64,000 nt of DNA from DASUBV01 sp963725175 (lineage in GTDB: Bacteria > Actinomycetota > Actinomycetes > Streptosporangiales > Streptosporangiaceae), in the NCBI GenBank assembly GCA_963725175.1, contig CAVRXH010000006.1, forward strand, positions 2,852,001 through 2,916,000, in the 5' to 3' direction. The notes under the pieces were generated by a model, which saw nothing but the letters and a program-made list of their open reading frames with translations, did no database searches and had not been told where the DNA came from. Positions 62,267 through 64,000 of the stretch are shown piece by piece. The position numbers and the translations under genes are program-made. Positions within the stretch are counted from its first letter, which is position 1; the number at the start of each line of letters is the position of its first letter.

Positions 62267-64000
62267 ATGTCAGTCAGAGAGCGTCTTGAGGATCAGCCCC
62301 GCGCCATCAGCCTCATCACCGCGGATGGCTCCTGCGGCCGGCTATGTGACCTGCTGTCGACGCAGGCACGGCGGTATCCCGCCGAGACGGCCTGCGTGAC
62401 CCTGGACAGCGGCGGGCAGGAAACCGGGAAGGTCACCTACCGAGACCTGGACCGGCGGGCTCGGGCCACGGCGGCGTTCCTGCGGCGCTCCGCCGTCCCC
62501 GGCGACCGGGTACTGCTGGCGCTGCCCAACAGCATCGATTTCGCCGTGGCACTGTATGGCTGCGCGTTTGCCGGAGCCGTGGCGGTCCCGGTGCCGGCGC
62601 CGGGCGAGGGCCTCGGCAACGGGGCAGCGCGGCTCCTGCGGATCGTCGATGACGCCGAGCCCGCCCTCGTGCTGGTCCCCTCGCAGGTGGCGGCCGAGCC
62701 CGGCACCCATGGCCTGGGCTCGACCCGCGTCGCGGCCGTGGACCAGATACGGCCCGAGCTGGCCGCCGAGTACCGCGACCCCGGCCACGGCACCGATGCC
62801 CTGGCCCTGCTGCAGTACACCTCGGGATCAACCAGCGATCCCAAAGGCGTTCAGCTCAGCCACCGGAACATGCTGGCCAACCTGACCGACCTGTACACCA
62901 CGCTGCCGATCGAGCTGACGGCCGGGGACCGGTTCAGGACCGCGAGCTGGCTGCCGCTTTTCCACGACATGGGCCTGGCGCAGCTCCTGCTGCCGGCGGT
63001 CACTGGCGGCATGATCGCGCTCAGCACGCCCACCGCATTCGTGCTGCGCCCAGTGTCCTGGCTGGAGTCGATCAGCCGGTACCGGGCGCACATGGCCACG
63101 GCGCCCAACTTCGCTTACGACCTGTGCGTGCGCCGGACCACCGAAGCCGAGCGGGCGACGCTGGACCTGTCCTGCCTGCGGTACGCCCTGAACGGGTCCG
63201 AGCCGGTTCTCACCAGCACGCTGAGCCGGTTCGCCGCGACGTTCGCCCCGGCGGGATTCGACCCCGCCAGCTACGTTCCGTGCTACGGGCTCGCGGAGTC
63301 AACGGTCTACGTCAGCGGACACCGGGGCCTGCCGGGCAGCGTCATCACCTCGCTTCCCGCGCTGCAGCGCGACATGATGGCCCGCGCCCCCGGCAGCGAA
63401 GAACCGGGCTACGAGGTGGTGTCCTGCGGGCCGGTGGCGGACGGCACCGACCTGCGGATCGTGGACCCGGACCGGCTCACGGAACGGCCGCCAGGCGGGG
63501 TCGGCGAGATCTGGATCGCCGGGGCCAGCGTGTCCCGCGGCTACTGGCGCCGACCGGATGACCGGTTCGCCGGGTACCTGGCCGACGGCTCGGCCGGGCC
63601 GTTCCTGCGCACCAGCGACCTGGGATTTCTCGCCGATGGTCAGCTCTACATCCTGGGCCGCCTGGACGACGTGATCATCGTTGACGGCCGCAACCACTAC
63701 CCGCAGGACATCGAGCTCACCGCACAGCAGAGCCACAGCGCGCTGGCCTCGGGCCGGCTCGTGGCGTTCGGCTACCCGCTGCGGGACGAGACCGCGGTGG
63801 CGGTTGTCGCCGAGACGGGCAAGGGAGTCCGCGTCGCCGGGCCGGGCACGCCGCCTGCCGCCGGGCAGTTGGCCGCTGAGGACATAGTCCGCGCCGTCCG
63901 GTCGGCGGTGTCGGCGGACCACCAGATCCGCGTCACCCAGGTCGTCTTGCTCCGCCCGGCCGGGCTGCCCAGGACCACCAGCGGCAAGCTGCAGCGCGCC
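62267..64000 (+). CDS. Fatty acyl-AMP ligase (FAAL), cut by the window end
   Basis: At least 578 residues from ATG 62267 (GAGGAGCGCCC upstream) with no stop before the window edge. Adenylation motifs in order: LQYTSGSTSDPKGVQLSHRN (A3), WLPLFHDMGL with the FAAL-type insertion region, ATAPNFAYDLCVRR, CYGLAESTVYVSG (A5), TSDLGFLADGQLYILGRLDDVIIVDGRNHYPQDIE (A7-A8) and PRTTSGKLQR (A10 Lys) just before the edge. FAALs adenylate a fatty acid and pass it to a carrier protein without CoA. A carrier domain or a PKS/NRPS gene should follow. Confidence 0.93.
   Translation, partial: MSVRERLEDQPRAISLITADGSCGRLCDLLSTQARRYPAETACVTLDSGGQETGKVTYRDLDRRARATAAFLRRSAVPGDRVLLALPNSIDFAVALYGCAFAGAVAVPVPAPGEGLGNGAARLLRIVDDAEPALVLVPSQVAAEPGTHGLGSTRVAAVDQIRPELAAEYRDPGHGTDALALLQYTSGSTSDPKGVQLSHRNMLANLTDLYTTLPIELTAGDRFRTASWLPLFHDMGLAQLLLPAVTGGMIALSTPTAFVLRPVSWLESISRYRAHMATAPNFAYDLCVRRTTEAERATLDLSCLRYALNGSEPVLTSTLSRFAATFAPAGFDPASYVPCYGLAESTVYVSGHRGLPGSVITSLPALQRDMMARAPGSEEPGYEVVSCGPVADGTDLRIVDPDRLTERPPGGVGEIWIAGASVSRGYWRRPDDRFAGYLADGSAGPFLRTSDLGFLADGQLYILGRLDDVIIVDGRNHYPQDIELTAQQSHSALASGRLVAFGYPLRDETAVAVVAETGKGVRVAGPGTPPAAGQLAAEDIVRAVRSAVSADHQIRVTQVVLLRPAGLPRTTSGKLQRA

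Overview
The window is about 64 kb of very high-GC DNA (roughly 70-73% by eye) from an actinomycete, most likely a filamentous one with a large genome. The support is a two-element CIRCE groL, the neighbourhood groL - cold-shock - MoaD/CysO-like - thrC - otsA - DUF3263, a DUF3027/MFS/DUF2530 group, an AfsR-like SARP regulator, a second SARP and an LAL regulator, an in-frame TTA codon, and many GTG starts and 4-nt ATGA overlaps. The genus cannot be fixed from sequence alone. No tRNA, rRNA, IS element or CRISPR array was seen.

Layout. 1-8.1 kb: tail of an unknown gene, a small membrane protein, a frameshifted PAS-GAF-PP2C-ATPase phosphatase behind a DtxR/IdeR regulator, pdxH, serC, thpR and a MarR/MFS pair. 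8.7-12.2 kb: an AfsR-like SARP-NB-ARC-TPR regulator broken by one extra base, followed by a 71-aa peptide with six PQHD repeats that sits where afsS sits in Streptomyces. 12.3-24.2 kb: conserved core genes (DUF2530, DUF3027, MFS, cold-shock proteins, a repeat-rich membrane protein, groL, thrC under a SAM-I riboswitch, otsA). 24.3-31.7 kb: SAM hydroxide adenosyltransferase, a giant subtilisin-fold protein that has lost its whole catalytic triad, an acyltransferase and a large membrane protein. 31.8-34.7 kb: small accessory genes.

34.7-47.7 kb is a myo-inositol catabolism locus. A GntR/HutC regulator and an IolE-like gene lie on one side. A five-gene Dpp/Opp-type ABC importer runs leftward, and iolG, iolC, a Cgl0159-type aldolase-fold gene, iolB and iolD run rightward. 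The two control regions share the operator TTTGT-N4-ACAAA, so one regulator probably controls importer and enzymes together. No iolA is visible.

49.2-64 kb is the left end of a biosynthetic gene cluster that runs off the window. It has a SARP, an LAL regulator with a TTA codon, a dedicated acyl-CoA carboxylase (fused carboxyltransferase, BCCP, biotin carboxylase), RmlA-like and RmlB-like sugar genes with altered active-site motifs, a NarL-type regulator with a dead receiver domain, a KAS III, a type II thioesterase and a fatty acyl-AMP ligase cut by the window end. Together these predict a polyketide or lipopeptide product with an acyl starter, possibly glycosylated; the assembly-line genes must lie to the right. 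Single-base indels in three genes (phosphatase, AfsR-like, cold-shock) are either assembly errors or real decay and should be checked against reads before any biology is built on them.
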